A DNA stretch of 64,000 nt from Phlebiopsis flavidoalba (taxonomy: Eukaryota > Basidiomycota > Agaricomycetes > Polyporales > Phanerochaetaceae): contig JAOCPU010000006.1 in NCBI GenBank assembly GCA_035772785.1, forward strand, positions 682,001 to 746,000. Direction: 5' to 3'. The notes beneath the pieces were generated by a model. It saw only the letters and a program-made list of their open reading frames with translations, did not search any database and was not told the origin of the DNA. Below are positions 1 through 11,053 of this stretch, in pieces. Made by a program: the position numbers and the translations under genes. Numbering within the stretch: the first letter of the stretch is position 1; the number at the start of each line of letters is the position of its first letter.

Positions 1-698
1 TCGGCCTTCTGTCTGGGTCTAGAGTGGAGGAGGACCCAGAAGTGTCTGCGGGAACCAACGGAGGTAAGAGATTGGACAAAGACTGCTCAACCTCCTGTGC
101 ATCCGCCTCGTCCGCCTCGTCCCCTGAATCATCAATCTGGGTGGCGGGGAGCGATCTGGTACGACTGAAAGTGCGCTTTGTATCCCAATCCTCGTGGTGC
201 GAGCTACGCTTTGTTCTCGACGAAGACGCCCTGCGTTCAGCTTCAAGATCAAGCTCGGCCTTGGCAGCACCGCGCAAGGATCCGGACCCCGCATGTCGCA
301 ATCCGTCCGTGGCACTTCCGTTCTCTTCTATCATTAGCTTCATAAGAAAGGCTAAGCATTAAAGAGGAGTGCCACTCACTGTTTGATCCCCTGCCTTTAC
401 GCTCTCCGGCATCTGCTCGTCGATTCGACATGGCGATCTTGTGTTTCTCAAAGACATGTCTGCGCCACATGCTCTTCGCATTCACTCCTGCATAGGTACG
501 CCTACAGAATGTGCATCGTAGACGTGGCTCCTCTCCTTCCGGCCATCCGTCCTTGAGCTCCTTTTTAGCGTGTCCGCCGACGCGGTTCTCGTTGAGGAGA
601 CACGAAAGCAAGCGTGCGACACCCGAGTCCAACCATGTGTCACGTGACCGCAGCCTGACGCCCGAACCCGAGTTCGACGCATCCGGGGGCAAGTACAA
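1..698 (-). CDS. C2H2-type zinc-finger protein, 3' part cut by window edge
   Basis: The first exon (698 to 380) encodes a Cys-x2-Cys ... His-x4-His finger: CTFCRRTYAG is followed by a conserved WRRHVFEKHK stretch. A 52-base intron (379-328, GTGAGT...TAG) joins GSN to KENG in frame. The second exon is a Ser/Asp/Glu-rich tail that runs off the left edge. I know this finger from uncharacterised mushroom proteins, where it sits in a long disordered protein. A nucleic-acid-binding role is inferred only from the finger. The start at 698 is the first in-frame ATG visible; a further upstream exon cannot be excluded. No frame break was seen here, unlike the neighbouring genes. Confidence 0.6.
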
Positions 699-767
699 AG
701 CACTACAAGAGCTGTGGTTACATTGAGAGGTGTCGACCAGTGATAATACATCCTATGCTGTGTGTAT

Positions 768-1454
768 TCAAAAAGCAAGGGAGAGGAATCTAAAGACAAA
801 AATATTAGTGTGAGCATCAATATTTCACAGGCGACTGTGAGACGTACCCCGCCCATCATCACGGTGCCACCTAGTGGCGTGATAGGTCCCAACCACCGGA
901 ATCTAAGGAGGATGAGGAATTTAGAATACTTGACATTGATACTCGTTGAACGTACTTTTCACGGTTAAGGACAAGAGCGAAGATGCTTCCCGAGAAAATA
1001 ACGCTTCCAATAGCAACAGCAGGTCCTGCGAAGCGGTGCGAGGCAAATCGTGGATGCAGCGAAATTAACATGAGACCTAGCCCGTTGAAGATCTACGATT
1101 AATTGTTGTTTGTGGGCATCATCCTGGCTGCACATAGCGAAATATTTTACGTACCTGATAATGCGATGCGGTCTCCCAAGCATGGATGATCTGCTCTCTG
1201 CGGTTATACCCGGCTTATTACGCAAGCCATGGGATCCAAATGCACCCGTGGCCATGCCAATGGTGGCTGGCATTCGTAAAGGCGCATTGAGCAGTTACAT
1301 AGTTGCAAAAGCGCGTGGCAAGTCAGTGGGTAACCAGGGTGGATGTCGGATAGCCAACTGTACCGAGAACAGCGCCAGTGCGCCAAAGAAGAACAGGACC
1401 GACCATGCTGATTGCTCGTCCGAGAAGAGGAGTAGTTTCTGTTGCACCAGGCAT
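768..1454 (-). CDS. DUF423 / TMEM256-like small membrane protein
   Basis: Spliced exons give the DUF423 pattern: LLWRTGAVL, then GMATGAFGSHGL, then HAWETASHYQ, then a hydrophobic LISLHPRFA...FAGPAVAIGS segment and a final LGPITPLGGTVMMGG ending FLSLAF-stop. The family consists of short proteins of about 120 residues with four membrane spans; its biochemical role is unknown. The first intron starts at a GTACAG donor after VL and ends just before the second exon. Two single-base frame breaks are present: one near 1196-1202 before EQIIHAW, and one in the C run at 847-850 next to the last donor. The start at 1454 gives a 16-residue leader; an in-frame ATG at 1406 is the alternative. It is divergent from SPB1. 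Confidence 0.7.
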
Positions 1455-1694
1455 GCAGCTGTAGCAACTCAGTATATGTGCCGGAGAGGGTGGCGGGAGT
1501 GGTTGGCGTATGTGCACGGCATGTTGGATCAATATATGAGAGCGGTGGCGTGGTTCGCGTTCACACCCGGACCCCGCGCCGGTTCGGCTGATCGAACTGA
1601 TCCGCCAATTGCACGCCGTCTTCACAAATTCTTTTGGGCGCTTGAGGGCGCGCATTCGAGCCTTGCTACTACTACTGGTGCCTCGTCTTTGGCC
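1455..1694. promoter_or_regulatory. shared intergenic region of divergent DUF423 and SPB1 genes
   Basis: About 240 bases separate the two divergent start codons. No other gene is visible. It must contain the 5' leaders of both transcripts and is probably a bidirectional promoter. No clear TATA box was seen. Confidence 0.5.
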
Positions 1695-4600
1695 ATGGGT
1701 AAGGCTCAGAAAAAGACAGGAAAGGGTCGTCTCGACAAATACTACAAGCTCGCAAAGTGCGTCTCTGAATGCCTAAATCCCGCCTCCTACTAAGCGTTTC
1801 CCAGAGAGCAAGGCTACCGTGCCCGTTCGGCCTTCAAGCTCATACAACTGAACAAGAAGTACTCTTTTCTGGAGAGCGCGAGATGCTGTATCGATCTTTG
1901 TGCTGCTCCCGGTGGTTGGTTTGCAGGTGGCAAGCAAGTACATGCCCGTTAAACAGCGTCATCGTCGGTGCGTACATACCCAATACTCTCATCAATCGTC
2001 CACTCATTACGCACTGGAACACAGGTGTCGATTTGGTCCCCCATCAAGCCTATCCCCCGAGTTGTCACCTTTGCCTCCGACATTACGACTACGCAATGCA
2101 GGAACCAACTTCGTGGAGAACTGAAGGACTGGAAGGCGGACGTCGTATTGCACGACGGTGCACCGAACGTCGGTACTGCCTGGGTTCAAGACGCCTACAG
2201 TCAATCAGAGCTTGTGCTCATGAGTATGAAACTTGCGGTTGAGTTTCTCGTGAAGGGCGGAACCTTCGTGACGAAGGTTTTCCGTAGTGCGGACTACAAC
2301 AATCTCATTTGGGTCTTCCAACAATTGTTCGGCAGGGGTTGAAGCGACGAAGCCCCCTTCTTCCAGGTATGTCTACTTGCCCACATGCCAGTGTACAATG
2401 TCTGACAAATGTTCAGAAATGTATCTGCTGAAATCTTCGTCGTCTGCCGTGACTTCCTTGCCCCCAAGCACGTGGACCCCAAGTTCTTCGACCCTAAGCA
2501 TGTCTTTAAAGATCTTTCCGCATCCGCTCCCATCGAGGGAGACAAGGCTGCCGCAGCAAATGCACAAACGAACGTCTTTCAGCCGGAGAAGAAGCGCAGG
2601 CAGCGTGGTGGCTACGAGGATGGCGACTACACCCTATTCAAGAAGACGAACGCGGCCGACTTCATTCGGTGTCAAGACCCAGTCACGTTCCTCGGCAGCG
2701 TCAACAAAATTTCCTTCGAGACTGAGGAGGAGAAGGAGTGGTTGGCACTTGATCTCACGACACCTGATGTCAAGGCGAACTGCGAGGATCTCAAGGGTCC
2801 TTGGAAAGGGTGACTTCAAGGCCCTGATGAAATGGCGCACAGCCCTTCGCGAGGAGGTGCGTCAATTGATGCATGCCTACATAGAAGCACTAACGACCTT
2901 TCATAGCTCGGTCTTGACGTGAAAGCTAAGGAGACAGAAGAGCTTACCGAAGAGGTCGAGGTCATCGAGGAAGTTGACGAGGAGCAACAGATCCAGACGG
3001 AGGTACGACCCATTTCGCTTTCTCGTATCACTTCGCTTATGCTACTCAGCTCGGAGGCTCAACTCAGAAAGCCGCGGCCCGTGCAAAACGCGACCGTCGT
3101 CGCGCCAACGAGCAGAAAACGCGTACGATCCAACGCATGCAGCTGCAGATGACCGCCCCTCTCGATATCGGTATGGAGCAGCATGATCTCTCACTGCGGG
3201 GGCAAGACGACATCTTCGACTTGGAGGAGACGGCAAGAGGCCTCGGCAAGAAGGGCGGTCTTTCCGCTCTAGGAGAGGAGGACGACGCGGAGAGCTCTGC
3301 TGACGAAGACGCGGAGGAGAGCGACGAGGAGATGCTGGATTCTGAGGAGGAGAGGGACCGTAAGGTCAACGCGCTGGAGGCAGAGCTTGACGGGCTCTAC
3401 GACGCGTACCAGGAGCGGATGAAGGAGCGCGACGCGAAGTACAAGGTCAAGCAAGCGCGGAAGAGCGGCAAAGAGCGAGCGAGGAGTGGGCTGGTATCCG
3501 CAAGGACGACAGCGAAGACGAGGATAGCGACGACTCGGAGGGAGGATACGACGTCATGGAACGGGGCGAAGGAGAGGGGCGATGCAGACTCGGATTCTGA
3601 CAGCGACTCTGACGATTTCCGCCGCCGCACCCGCCAGCCGTTCGACGAAACGTCCTCGAAACCGATGACACTTCCTCGAAAACAACGCAAGAAGGCGCGA
3701 CGGAAGTCGCTCCATTGCCGTCTACAGAGAAACTCATTCGGAACGCCGAAGTGTGGTTCAGTGTCAAGGACTGTTCAAGGGAGCCGGTATCTCTGATGTC
3801 GAGGATGAGGATGAGGATGAGGATGATGAGGACGAGGATGAGGATGAAATGGACGTCGACAGCGGGGTTGACATGGAAGAGGGTCCCTCCAGCTCAGTGA
3901 GTTCCGCGTGTCTCTCAATCTTACATCATACTGACTATCACACAGCATTCGTTCGGACGAAGAGGATGACTTCGAGATAGTTCCTCAAGAAGAGGGTGAC
4001 GACATCGACATGTGGGACGTGGAAGATGACAACGAGGATGAGATCAAGCGGGAGAAAATCAGAAGTATGTTATTCTCGATTTTTCCTTCTTGCTATATAA
4101 CTAACGTTCGCTTCAGAACACGAGCCTTACTACAGCAGAGGCGGTTCACCATGGCTCAACAGCTCGTGAACCGTCAAAAAGACAAGAACAGAGCTCATGA
4201 ACGAAGGCTTCAACCGTGATATTCGCTCAAACGCGAAAGATACGGCCTGCCATCATGGTTCCTCGACGACGAGTCGCAGCACTACAAGGCCAAACATCCA
4301 GTCACCAAAGAGGCAGTAAGTGCGGCGCTGCGTGCCAAGATGCGTGCTCTGGACGCTCGACCGAATAAAGAAGGTTGACCAAGAAGAGGGCGAAGGCAAG
4401 GGAAGAAGATGAACAGGGCGGAGCAGAAAGCAGTTTGAGAAGGCTCTCAGAAGGCCGAGGGCAGCGATGGTGTGAACGAGAACGTCTGACATGACGAGCG
4501 CGAGAAGGCCAAGCAGATCGAGAAGCTCATGCAAAAGGGCACGTCGAAGAAGGCGAAGAAGGAGGTCAAGGTCGTTGTGGCGAAGGGTGCGCATCGGGGT

Positions 4601-4779
4601 GTCCTAAGGGCATGACCAAAGGGCGCTCAAAGGGTCGCTACGTGATGGTAGACTCCAGGATGCGAAAAGAGGTTCGTACTGCTCTTCAACACTGTAAATT
4701 TCTACTGACAGCGGCTGGCAGATGCGCGCGAAAAAAGCGCAAAGAGAAGGCTCAGAAAAAAAAAAGCGCAAGAAAGTAG
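1695..4779 (+). CDS. SPB1: SPB1, 27S pre-rRNA 2'-O-methyltransferase
   Basis: SPB1 is the nucleolar AdoMet-dependent methyltransferase of 60S ribosome assembly. The N-terminus has [21 protein letters not shown] and an FtsJ domain ([34 protein letters not shown]). The middle DUF3381 part begins near [16 protein letters not shown]. The C-terminus is a long acidic DE/DS-rich stretch followed by the SPB1 C-terminal domain ([26 protein letters not shown]) and a lysine-rich end with a TAG at 4777-4779. Short introns are visible, for example a GTATGT donor after SSR. Extra bases in homopolymers break the frame at 1920-1922, 1951-1953, 2038-2042 and 2335-2338, and several more occur downstream. Each break can be bridged without loss of conserved sequence. 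Confidence 0.93.
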
Positions 4780-4928
4780 ACGTACGCGCGCTCTCACTGT
4801 TCTGTTCTTTTTCGTCTTTGTCCCGTCATCTATCACCACAGCTGCTCGTCCAATTACTCGTGGATACTCATATGCGTCTTGTATTATACATTGCTATTGC
4901 TATTATTCTTTGGGTGCCCATGGCGAAT

Positions 4929-5380
4929 TTACTGCTTAATGCCCTTCTCCTGCATAAAAACCGCACTCGTCGTCGCGCTGGAAGCTCAGCGTCGATCTGC
5001 GCGCCTCTCGATGGCTTGTTGCCGTGAGCCCGTGCAGGGTGCGAGTGGGTCTCCCGGTGCGCTGGAGTTCGTTGGCTTCCTCCTCTTTCTGCATTTCTCG
5101 GACCTCGAGGTCTGCTCGGTGCTAAGACTATGCGCTGATCCCTGGAGAGAGATGCCGTTAAGCACGCTCGCTCATTGAATCATGAAATGAACGTACTTGG
5201 GATCGTTGAGGTTGTGGGCGTTGGGAGGGCCGGCCTCGTAACGCTCGCGGGGCTGCTCGTTGCTGTTGGCTACAAGATGCAACGATTAAATCCCTTTCGT
5301 GGGAGTCGCATAAATCAAACTACCAACCGTTGCTCGTTAGCCTCGTAGATCTGTGCGTTGCCGGTCGTCTTCGAGTTCAT
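4929..5380 (-). CDS. small hydrophilic conserved fungal protein
   Basis: Three exons encode a short polar protein beginning MNSKTTGNAQIYEANEQR. The second exon continues NEQPRERYEAGPP...NLNDPK, and the last contains EVREMQKEEEANELQRTG and AHGNKPSRGAQIDAEL, ending near MQEKGIKQ-stop. The AHGNKPSRGA core is one I associate with uncharacterised small basidiomycete proteins. No function is known to me. Splice sites are a GTTGGT donor near 5328, an acceptor just before NEQP, and a GTACGT donor near 5192. At least one frame break lies in the last exon, between QRTG and AHGNK. It lies tail to tail with SPB1, about 150 bases away. Confidence 0.55.
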
Positions 5381-5971
5381 AATGATATTGCAAAAGGTAT
5401 TGAGTGGGTAGGTATTGAGTTGGATGGATGAAAGTGCAGACGATTTGGTAGAGACAAGTCGCATTTTGTCGAAACCTATATACTGTCTGGACGGTGACGT
5501 CACGTTGGAGGTTGGTGCTGGCTATGCCAATGACATCAGCCCCACGGCGTTGTTTTTGTCGTTGTTAGATTTCAAAGCCTTCGCCTCCCAAAATTGGGGA
5601 TTGTTGTAAGTTTTCGCGCAAGCGCCAAAATCTGATTGGCCTCTTTACACTTCAAATTGTCCGTGTTCACTCGTTCGAGCCTTCAAATCTTCCGACTGCA
5701 AATGATGAGCCAGTATGTGATAGCCCAGGGATTTTGGGTGGAGAATCAAGTTCTGCGAATACAACTTTCTAAGTTCATTAAATATGCGTCATGGAAATAA
5801 TGATACAAGACATGCCAAGGGAGACTGAAATTCCGCCGTCAGCCCACCCACTAATTATAACATGATCAAAGATGAAAGCAAAAAACCACCACAGCATAAG
5901 TTGGAAGGATTGTTAAGGACCATCAAGAGGGAGATGGCTTCATCTTGTGGTGACCGCACAACTAATGGCGG
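5381..5971. other. intergenic, no gene recognised
   Basis: This AT-richer stretch lies upstream of the small protein gene and downstream of CGR1. No coding signal or repeat was seen. It should hold the promoter of the small gene and the 3' end of CGR1. Confidence 0.5.
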
Positions 5972-6551
5972 CTAGTGATTGATCTTCTTGGTCCTCCCAG
6001 CCTTTCTCCGTAGCCCCGAGCAGCCTTGCGTGCCGCCCATCTAGACAAAAATGAATCTGCATCAGAACTAACGGTTTGCATAAGATAGCGTAGCATCGCA
6101 CCTTGGCTTTTTCCTCTTCCAACCTCCGACCCTCCTTTGCTTTTCAGCAGCCTTCTTCCGTTCCAGGGTAATATCCCGTCGTCTGTCAAGCGTAACTGAT
6201 CAGTTTTAATCTATGCAGAGCTAAGACAAGGATTAACCTTTGAATCTCTGCCTGCTTTCTCTTCCTTCAGTTCCGCCTGGAGCTTTTTGATCGCCTTCTC
6301 CTTTTGGCGTTTTTCCTCCATCCGGTCTGCCCAGCTCCTTGGACTTGACGCCATCAGGGAGGTGTGTGCGACTAGACGTAAGTGTTAGATAATCATCGTG
6401 GGTTTGGCACAAAGACTTTGGACTTGCACCATAGCCACTTTTTTTTTGGTCCTTCCACGCCTTTGCCTGAGACTCGACCAGCAGACGAAGGTGCCAGCGG
6501 AACGGAGTCAGGGATTTCGGACATCGAAGGGGTAGCCTGCGCAATGCTCAT
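5972..6551 (-). CDS. CGR1: CGR1, rRNA-processing protein
   Basis: Cgr1 is a small, highly charged nucleolar protein needed for 60S pre-rRNA processing. The N-terminus is MSIAQATPSMSEIPDSVP and leads to GRVSGK. After an intron comes HLPDGVKSK..., then a Lys/Glu/Gln-rich helical stretch (AIKKLQAELKEE, ITLERKKAAE, LEEEKAK), ending LRRKAGRTKKINH-stop, which is the hallmark end of the family. Length is about 120 residues, as expected. Introns lie after the VSGK exon, after AEIQR and after EEEKAK. Frame breaks occur near 6455 (G and A runs) and in the last exon, where a compensating pair turns the conserved MGARKAARLRR into MGGTQGCSGLRR. The reading is secure from both termini. Confidence 0.85.
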
Positions 6552-7643
6552 AGCTGGTCCTTGCTTCCGCCATGACGAAAGGTAGTGAATAGATGGAGAC
6601 TTTGAAGTGTCGCGAGAGAGTGGAAGAAGGCTAAGCGGACAGAGGCGCGCTTAGCAGCACGCGGCGGGGCCGCCAAGATACTGGTCCCCGCACGGGCGCT
6701 TCCGGTGGCAGTTTGTGGCGTCTTTCCGTGTAGAGGACGCTCCGACCCTGGGGGGCCGAGCAACTGCAAAGGCACCTCGATAGAGATCAGAAACATTTTT
6801 TCTACGTGGAGACTGGTGGTGTCAACGAGCGAAGCACACGGAAAACGGCGAAGCTAATAATGCACGTTTTGTTCAATGGCCGCTGGCGGATGCAACCCAA
6901 GCTGGATTAATGAAATTAGTCGCATGGAAAAGTATCGGCCACGGTGCCGTCTCTTCGTTCACAGCAAGCGCCTCCCGGGAGGTGTTATGATAACATGAAA
7001 TGAGGGCAGCGCAAACGCGCAGATCAATCGGGAAGGAGACCCGCTTGCCAAAAGCGGAGCGCGCAACACCCCAAATGCGTGAGAGTGGTGGCCTGGCCCA
7101 CGGTCATCAGTCGCTGTGTTCCGCGAACCAGCGTTGGGCGACACGAAGTGGTCATGGTTCATGGGCCACTGCGGTCCCTATCAGAGTTGTATCGTATGTT
7201 GGCGACTGATGTGCGTGGGAGAGAGCGGTGTGCAGCCCGAGTGGGGGCGAGACGAGCGCCCTGGCAAAGGCGCGATCGCAGCTAGCCAGCTATGGCAAGT
7301 GGAAACAAAAAGTTCCCGCATCGGAGGGGGTGTCTGGTGCGTTTTCTTTCTACGCTCAGTCGCGTTGCTAAGTAGTCGCCTCGACCATCCACCCACCACG
7401 ACAACCGCTGGCACTGGCGGCCATCTACACCCCGGGCCGTTGTCACTTCGCGAGCACACTGTTTGGGTTTGTTTGCCCGTCCTATGTTTGCCAGACTTAC
7501 TGCAAGCCTATCGCTTGCACCCTTCGTCTCCTTCGCCCCCATGCCTTCTCTTCACCCCCCTTCTCCCTTCTCTTCATTCTGCCTCCTTCAGGCCTCCTGG
7601 AGACCGGCGTCCCGCGTCGCTCACGGCGTCTCAGCGACCAGCT
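6552..7643. other. intergenic region with no supported gene
   Basis: Open frames exist on both strands but none shows recognisable protein features. Between about 7495 and 7600 the plus strand becomes C/T-rich ahead of the next start codon, which fits a fungal promoter or 5' leader. Confidence 0.4.
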
Positions 7644-10538
7644 ATGACCTCCGGCTACGACTCCGACTTTCATGACGGCGACCACCTGAGGCGTCTCCTG
7701 TGGGCAAAGCGCGCCGCACCCCGCGCTGATATTCACTGACCCGACCCGCTTTTCTCCTCCTCAGAGTTCTTCGGACTCTCACCCTCCATCTACAGTCACG
7801 CCTACATTTTCTCCCCATCCTTCTGACCGCGCCGATCCCAGTCCCGGGCCCAGCTCGTATCACCGCAATACCCATGCCAGGCAACCGTCTGAACCGAGGT
7901 CGCTCTGACTGACCGTCAGAGGTTGGGGCATGTCCCCGGCGCGAGCAGCTTAGATCTCGATGATGATCCGCGCAATTCCTTTCCTATCTTAGTACTGTCC
8001 TAGTCGTCGCAAGAAGAGGAGCCCGCGGACGACTCCGACTCCGACCTCTGCGACGGAGGAAGCGAACGAAGACGACACCGAGGTGCTCAGGGTGAGCACC
8101 TATGGCCCCAAAATGACCGGCACTCTCGCGCCCGTGGGAGCTCGAGGACGACCATTCCAACCGAGTCTGATGAACAGGACAGTGCGGGCAAACGAGGTCT
8201 TCTCGGCTTTTTGTGGCAAGCGGGATGCTGGAAAAGAAGCCCTGGGGCAGGACAAGGGACACGCGAAGCCCGGTGGACACCAGACCGAGTTTTTCGACTC
8301 AGTCCAGTCTCGAGGGAAGCAGTCGTTTGAGACCAACATCGTCCGTTGTTTTCGGCCGGTGGCGCTTTACTGTACGTCTGTCTAACATGATGTGTTTGAA
8401 ATGATTGTTTAATTCAGACGTCCCTCCGACAGCGCCCCCTCGCACAAGCCTCCATGTCATCCTCGTCCCTCGCGTTGACCCCCCTCGCCTCAGACTAGTC
8501 TTCGAGAAAAGCTTTCCTTACCTCGCTTCCGGTCTCGAACCCCATCCAATGCCGGTCGGCTGGACCTCACCGACCCTCGATACCCGCGCCCTGGAGGTCC
8601 TTATAAGACACAATCTACCCAGCAGGCGGCATGCGTGCTGCGTCTCCCGCCGGCTCTGAATACGTCCGACCCGATTCACGACCATCACTGTCCGAACCTA
8701 CGTCTCCACGTACACCGGTTATATCAACAGGACTATCATCCCTACGCGAACCCAGATCTTGTGGGCGCATACCCCAACCAGCCTCCCAGTCGCCGCTTGG
8801 AAGAGCTCCACGCACTGGCCTACTCTGCTCCCCAATCTCCCGTCGTCGGCCGCAGCGAGTCCACCGCGACTATCACCGAGTCTTCCACCGTCACGACTAT
8901 GAGCACCATGTCCCAAGCGCGATCGCAGGGCTCTGTGCTGACGCCCGGAACTTCGGTCTCCTCACTTCAGCCGACTGCCGAAATCAAGCCCGGGAACCGT
9001 TCCATGTCAAAGACGAGGAAGGCGCCAGGTCCAATAGACGTGCGCGTCGATCAATGTAATACACAGTCGAGCGTCAGACATGGACTCAGGAGTACAAGAG
9101 ATCACACTGTACAGTCATCCGGATTTCCCCTCACCCTCGATTATGACGCCCTCATGGCCCACGAGCCCGAACCCTGTTCCGATTAAACTCATCTCGCTGG
9201 AGGAGGCGCAGGCGCAAGCTCGCGAGCGTTCTCGGAGCGCTACTGCTACCGCGAATCTCGCGGGTGCAGCTCCGCCGCAGCCTGCACGAACACCAGACGC
9301 CGCTCCCGCGCAGTCCGCAATGAACTGGTCTCGCATGCGGTCTGCTAGCGGTAGTGGAGTTGCGAAGACGAAGAATCTTGCCTCGTCGCTGTGGTCGACC
9401 TCTCCAGCACTACGACCCACCCTTCCGAGCAGCTCGTCATTGGCTGGGGCAAACGGTTTTTGTCCCGCCAAAGGTCGTCGCCAGGAAAAAGAGCGGGTTC
9501 ATGAGGCTGTTTAACAGCAAGGGTAGAGGAGAAAGTCTCCTGCGTCTCCTCCACCAATTCCTTCTGTCTCTGGGGATGCCATATCCTCAACCGCACCAAC
9601 CATCTCCACTCCTTCTACTCCTTCTAGTGTGGCTCGTTCTCGCAAGCAGTCCGCCCACCGAGTGCCTGTCCCTTCCATTACCCCATCCATTATCGCCGAT
9701 TCGGAAGGCTCTGGATCGTCTTTCGAGTCTCGTTACGACACAAGCGAGCTCGCACCCCCGTCCACCTTCAATTCGCCATCGCCGCACTCTGGTTCCCGAG
9801 AACGACAGCTCAGGCTCACGTCGCAACGCCCCTGGCCTCTCGATCGTGACTGGCAACTCACCTCCATTTGGTGCGTCGCGTGCCTCGCCCACATCAACGG
9901 CCCACGAACACCCGGCTGCAGCGGCCACCACGCCTAAAACGACGTACGGGAAGGATCTGCGACTAGCGCGCTTTCTCCCGAGTTCAAGACGCTGAGTCTT
10001 CGACCTGTCTCGACAATGTTCGCCCTGAATTTCACGGGTCGATCGAGCGATGTGGACAGCGAGTTCCCGCGGCCCTCGTTGGACGTCGACACGGGCACCC
10101 CCACGACGGGGCGCGTCCCTCATCTCCCCGCGGAGCCCCCCGCTGCTCTACACCCTCGACCAGCCGCCGCCCGACCCACACGTTCGCGTCCGAGGACCCG
10201 TCCTCCGTCATCCGCACGCTGCGGGACCAGATCACCGTGCCGCGCGCAAGGCGTGGCAGCACCAGCTCTGGGAGCTCGAGGGCCAGGGTGCGCGACTCTC
10301 AAGGCGGAGCTGTACGAGCTGCGCGCGAGCGAGACGACGGGCAGAAAACTTTTTGCGCCGCGTGCGGCCGTGCGGGGCCCCGCCCGCGCCCTGCGCCGGG
10401 CCTCCGTGTCGCAGGATCTGCGCAAAGCGCGGGGGTTTTCAAGACCAGCGTCGCCTACGCTGTGCTCAATCGGTCTAGAGCCAAGACAGGGGCCGGCTCT
10501 GTCCTGGGTCCGATCCCGATTTCGCGGGCGGGGCGTAG
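7644..10538 (+). CDS. long Ser/Pro-rich protein with C-terminal coiled coil and Cys-rich end
   Basis: I do not recognise a named family. Beginning MTSGYDSDFHDGD, plus-strand frames chain together into one low-complexity protein rich in Ser, Pro and Thr. Visible landmarks are SLEEAQAQARERSRSATAT, RKKSGFMRLFNSKG, a repetitive Ser-rich middle, and TMFALNFTGRSSDVDSEF. Near the end a short coiled coil (AWQHQLWELEGQ, LKAELYELRASE) precedes a Cys-rich segment (FCAACGR, CAGPPCRRICAKR). An intron is suggested near 8370-8417. Many frame breaks prevent a continuous reading, so exon borders are approximate. It could be an adaptor of the cell cortex, but that is only suggested by composition. The end is taken at a TAG after DFAGGA. 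Confidence 0.5.
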
Positions 10539-11053
10539 GGTCTGCCGCTGTGACGGGTAAGACGCATTCCGCACGCCACTTGTCCGGTGGTTCGTGTGTT
10601 GCACCGGGTGGCTTTCTTGCTGGATATGATATTCTCTTCCTATTTTTGGCGGGCATGGTCACTGCCGTTCCACTCCTTTGCATGGTCACTTTGTGTGTTT
10701 ATTGGTATATATGTATAATACGTCGACCAGTTTCGGCATGGGCTTCTTCGTCTTTTGGCTGGAATGTAGTCTCTGTAATTCCTATCGGCACCATATCTCA
10801 CTACCGTCCTTCGTTCATGTCCATATCATCGCGGGTTTTCTAGCATACTGTACCCTTCGTGTAACCTCATTGACCTGTCGTAATTTTGCTTTGTACCAGC
10901 TATTTTACCATCTCGTACAAAGACAATGGCTTTTGTGAACTCAACTGCTCCGTTCGCCTTTGCGAGATGGACATGCTGTGATACTGCCCGTAGAACGGGT
11001 AACCGGATATTACATGAGCACGACGGACAGATATCGATGCTCCGCGCACGCCA
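10539..11053. other. convergent 3' intergenic region
   Basis: This T-rich stretch lies between the stop of the plus-strand gene and the stop of SEC39. No coding signal was seen; it probably carries both 3' untranslated regions. Confidence 0.5.
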